In this document: positions 61,785 through 64,000 of the stretch, piece after piece | Layout of the letters: every line of letters begins with the position of its first letter | Numbering within the stretch: position 1 is the stretch's first letter | DNA from: Sporosarcina sp. PTS2304 | Lineage (GTDB): Bacteria; Bacillota; Bacilli; Bacillales_A; Planococcaceae | Direction: 5' to 3' | DNA length: 64,000 bases | Assembly: GCF_003351785.1 (NCBI RefSeq) | Contig: NZ_CP031230.1 | Span: forward strand, 1,794,001-1,858,000 | Notes under the pieces: model-generated | The model's input: the letters and a program-made list of their open reading frames with translations, nothing else | Told to the model about the DNA's origin: nothing | Database searches by the model: none | Made by a program: the position numbers and the translations under genes

Positions 61785-62744
61785 CTATTTATAATAACTA
61801 TTTCTACCCTTACCATCTAATTCATCAAGATAACCAAATAGCTTTCTTAATTGACGCTTGTATCCCATTTTTTCTCTATATACTTTTGTACCAGAATTTA
61901 GATATTCTAAACGCATTTGAGCTAACTTTGCTAATTCTAATACATCGTACTTAGCTTTAGACATGATAAAGTCTCCTGTAAATTGACTAAATTCTACCTG
62001 CTTCGCTTTTTCGACTTTTCCTTCCCAACGATAAAGAGTCACCTTATCATGAAAAATATCGAGGTTATTTTCTTCAATAAGTACTCGGTAAATTAAATCA
62101 CATTTTACATCAAGCGTTATATTAGTACGTTGTAATTCAAATGCTTTATGCTGTTTCTCCAAAATAAATACTACAATACCCATTAAAACATCAATCATTT
62201 GCAGTAATAAATCATTTTCTGAGGATTTTTGTCTAGCTTCTACAACTTTATATGCTTTCTTACGATAAGCAGAATGTGCATTCATTTGCTCAATGATTTT
62301 GCTTTCTAACTCAATTTTATCGTACTCACTATTTTCATCTATCACGATTTTAATAAACTCACCAGGTGATAAATCCCTTGTCATTCCATAAAAAAGTCGC
62401 TCAGTTATTTTCACATAAAATAATTCTCGAAGCTGCTCCATACTTACGGCCATTTCCGATGTTAACTGTTCAGCTTCTTGCTTATTAACAATGAAAATAT
62501 TTAACTGAATAGGCTGTGATAAAATAAAATTCAATGCTTTAAAATATTTTTCGAAATTCGTATCTTGTGTATAATCGACAAAATGCATTTCTGATGAAGA
62601 ATTTAACTCGTTATTCAACTCAGTTAAGTATGTTCTTATTACCTCTGCGACATTTTCCTCCATACCTAATACACCGTAATATGAATAATCAATCCCTGGT
62701 TGATCTAATTTATTAGATTCATCAAAGTAAATAATATATGTCAT
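61785..62744 (-). CDS. DUF3800 protein
   Basis: 319 residues; ATG at 62744 with GGGAGG well placed. The family start MTYIIYFDESNKLDQPG is clear, as are SEMHFVDYT, IVIDENSEYDK and the ENDLLLQMIDVLMGIVVFIL segment. DUF3800 folds resemble RNase H and contain conserved acidic residues (D-E near the start, D-E mid-way, and the D of QMIDVL), so a nuclease activity is predicted but not shown. Genes of this family are common in mobile and defence regions. Unlike the flanking pglZ remnant it is intact. Confidence 0.85.
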   Translation of the reverse strand: MTYIIYFDESNKLDQPGIDYSYYGVLGMEENVAEVIRTYLTELNNELNSSSEMHFVDYTQDTNFEKYFKALNFILSQPIQLNIFIVNKQEAEQLTSEMAVSMEQLRELFYVKITERLFYGMTRDLSPGEFIKIVIDENSEYDKIELESKIIEQMNAHSAYRKKAYKVVEARQKSSENDLLLQMIDVLMGIVVFILEKQHKAFELQRTNITLDVKCDLIYRVLIEENNLDIFHDKVTLYRWEGKVEKAKQVEFSQFTGDFIMSKAKYDVLELAKLAQMRLEYLNSGTKVYREKMGYKRQLRKLFGYLDELDGKGRNSYYK

Positions 62745-62822
62745 CAGTACCTCCCTTGACTTTACAAAAAAATGTGTGTATATTATAATAGGTTTACTCA
62801 TATTATATATTTGAGCGTAATC

Positions 62823-62910
62823 TTTCCCCGCTGCATTAGCAGGGCTGGAGAAGCTCTTTACAGCACCTTTTCCCCGCTGCGTTAGCAGGGCTGAGGTGCT
62901 TTTATATTTT
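62823..62910 (+). terminator. Two 46-bp-spaced hairpin repeats ending in a terminator
   Basis: TTTCCCCGCTGCATTAGCAG and TTTCCCCGCTGCGTTAGCAG start 46 bp apart. Around the second copy AGCACCT and AGGTGCT close an outer stem followed by TTTTATATTTT. On the plus strand no gene leads into it, so it may end a small RNA or an older transcript. Confidence 0.5.
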
Positions 62911-63000
62911 CCTATTTAAAATATCATCGATTGTGTAATCAATTTCTCTCATCGGTTCATCCTTGAGCTTTCTTTTAGCCATCAAATCTTTTATCACATC
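62902..63000 (-). pseudogene. C-terminal fragment of an unknown protein
   Basis: The minus strand encodes LMAKRKLKDEPMREID then YTIDDILNRKI and stop, an acidic-basic helical tail without start signals. Its 5' side is cut by the type A palindrome at 63012. It could be the end of a lost accessory gene. Confidence 0.4.
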
Positions 63001-63011
63001 ATTAAGTAATA

Positions 63012-63094
63012 GGTGCCTGTGCATAAAACTAACGTGAAAGTTTTAAAATTCATGTTTGTTCAAACAATCATGAATGTTTTGCGCACAGGTACCT
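63012..63094. repeat. Type A palindromic element, full length
   Basis: GGTGCCTGTGCATAAAACTA to TTTTGCGCACAGGTACC; separates two truncated genes facing away from it. Confidence 0.85.
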
Positions 63095-63095
63095 T

Positions 63096-63365
63096 TAATA
63101 TTCAAACATGATTTCTTACAAATCTAATCAGTACTCCGTACCACCAGTGTACCAGGGAAAGAAAGTAAGTTTGCAAGTATATGATGACCAATTATGGATT
63201 CATTATAACATGGAACTGATAGCTCAACACAAAATAAGTAATGCTAAACTCAATTATCAGGAAGCACATTATCGAGAAACAATATCAAAAGCGATGCCAA
63301 ACTATCCGGATATAAATGATTTAGCAAAACGAAATTTAGCAGCGATTGGAGAAATGTATAAATGA
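63096..63365 (+). pseudogene. istA: IS21-type transposase IstA, C-terminal fragment
   Basis: The frame reads MISYKSNQYSVPPVYQGKKV, QLWIHYNMELIAQHK and RNLAAIGEMYK, the last 85 residues of IstA transposases (about 400-500 long). The catalytic DDE core and HTH are missing. The break coincides with the end of the type A palindrome at 63094. Its stop overlaps the istB start (ATGA), as in intact IS21 elements. Confidence 0.85.
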
Positions 63366-64000
63366 AGCAGCATTTGAACACGAATTATCAGCAGCTCCTA
63401 CAAAACTTTGAGTATTTAAAACTAAAGCAAATGGGTCTACATTTGAATGAAGTCATCGACTTTAGTATTAAGAACGAGCTTTCTTTTATAGACACACTTA
63501 TTAAATTAACGAACTACGAAGTAGATGTACGTGAACAAAACATGATCCACGCAATGGTGAAGGTCGCTGCATTTCCACATTTAAAGGAAATGAAAGATTT
63601 TGATTTCGACTTTCAACCCAGTGTTAATCAGCAACAGTTACTCGATTTTCAAAGCTTACGATTTATTCAAGCAAATGAGAACATTGTATTTCTTGGTCCA
63701 AGTGGTGTCGGCAAGACCCACTTAGCCACAGCAATCGGTATTACAGCTGCTAAAAAGCGCACGAGCACGTATTTTATTAAGTGTCATGATTTAATCCAAA
63801 ATCTAAAAAGAGCACGTATTGAAAATCGACTAGAAAGCCGTTTAAAGCATTATACAAAATATAAATTATTAATCATTGATGAAATCGGCTATTTACCGAT
63901 TGATGCAGAAGACGCAAAGCTTTTCTTCCAGTTAATTGATGCACGTTACGAAAAGAAAAGTACAATTTTCACAACGAATGTGAACTTCAAGGCCTGGGAA
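63362..64000 (+). CDS. istB: IS21-type helper ATPase IstB (3' partial)
   Basis: 213 residues to the window edge. Walker A GPSGVGKTHLATAIG, Walker B LLIIDEIGYLP and FTTNVNFKAWE are the IstB AAA+ marks, related to DnaC. IstB assists IstA in target choice. The reading frame is intact as far as seen, though its istA partner is truncated, so the element cannot move by itself. Confidence 0.92.
   Translation, partial: MKQHLNTNYQQLLQNFEYLKLKQMGLHLNEVIDFSIKNELSFIDTLIKLTNYEVDVREQNMIHAMVKVAAFPHLKEMKDFDFDFQPSVNQQQLLDFQSLRFIQANENIVFLGPSGVGKTHLATAIGITAAKKRTSTYFIKCHDLIQNLKRARIENRLESRLKHYTKYKLLIIDEIGYLPIDAEDAKLFFQLIDARYEKKSTIFTTNVNFKAWE

Noticed and set aside
62823..62910. Possible CRISPR remnant
   Set aside because: Only two copies, the intervening sequence is part of the same hairpin structure, and the second copy is inside a terminator; no cas gene nearby.

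Overview
The window looks like a chromosomal segment of a low-to-mid GC, Gram-positive, endospore-former-type bacterium of the Bacillales. Planococcaceae (Sporosarcina-like) is my best guess. The evidence is the strong AGGAGG-type ribosome sites, SLH-domain surface proteins, two PBP1A-type murein synthases, a sortase/LPXTG pair, a Fur-box siderophore importer and an MhqR-like MarR regulator. No rRNA, tRNA or replication origin was seen, and no phage genes.

Layout. 1-12 kb: the 3' part of a degV gene, small regulators and hypotheticals, an SLH surface protein, a divergent yceI/marR pair sharing one operator type, the NAD(P)HX repair enzyme, two nuclease-like genes, a second SLH protein, a universal stress protein and a GNAT. 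12-13.2 kb: a 42-bp tandem repeat array on the 3' end of a truncated third SLH-family gene. 13.2-18.4 kb: a five-gene operon (RpiR regulator, M20 deacylase, COG3375-type GNAT, enolase-superfamily racemase, YkvI transporter) that fits the D- to L-amino-acid pathway through N-succinyl intermediates. 18.6-19.9 kb: two oppositely oriented arrays of one ~200-bp repeat family. 19.9-28.7 kb: a toast-rack protein, PBP1A, DUF1835/DUF3658, an AT-rich two-gene patch with a nuclease-like protein, and a GlcD-type oxidase with a BASS-family transporter. 28.9-36.1 kb: a secreted coiled protein, an LPXTG repeat protein and its sortase, then a second PBP1A.

38-42.9 kb: a Fur-regulated Fec/Fhu-type importer (ATPase, two permeases, lipoprotein) flanked by fragments of a surface protein that recur at 52.2-52.8 kb. 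42.9-52 kb: an amine or amide catabolic cluster with a glutamine amidotransferase, class III aminotransferase, glutamine-synthetase-like ligase, M20 amidohydrolase, APC permease and FluG-type TIM-barrel amidohydrolase. Divergent from it is a PAS-AAA-Fis regulator that looks like a sigma-54 activator but lacks the GAFTGA loop. 53.9-55.5 kb: a Panacea/SocA-type antitoxin with a small MqsR-like toxin and paired palindromic operators. 56-60 kb: housekeeping and membrane genes. 60.3-64 kb: an AT-rich accessory region with a HEPN-like protein, a broken BREX pglZ remnant, a DUF3800 protein and an IS21-type istA fragment plus istB.

Two families of short palindromic elements that both end in GGTACC (type A, about 82 bp when full; type B, about 60 bp) are scattered through the intergenic spaces, and several sit exactly where genes have been cut. 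All functional statements come from recognising motifs by eye; no database search was possible.
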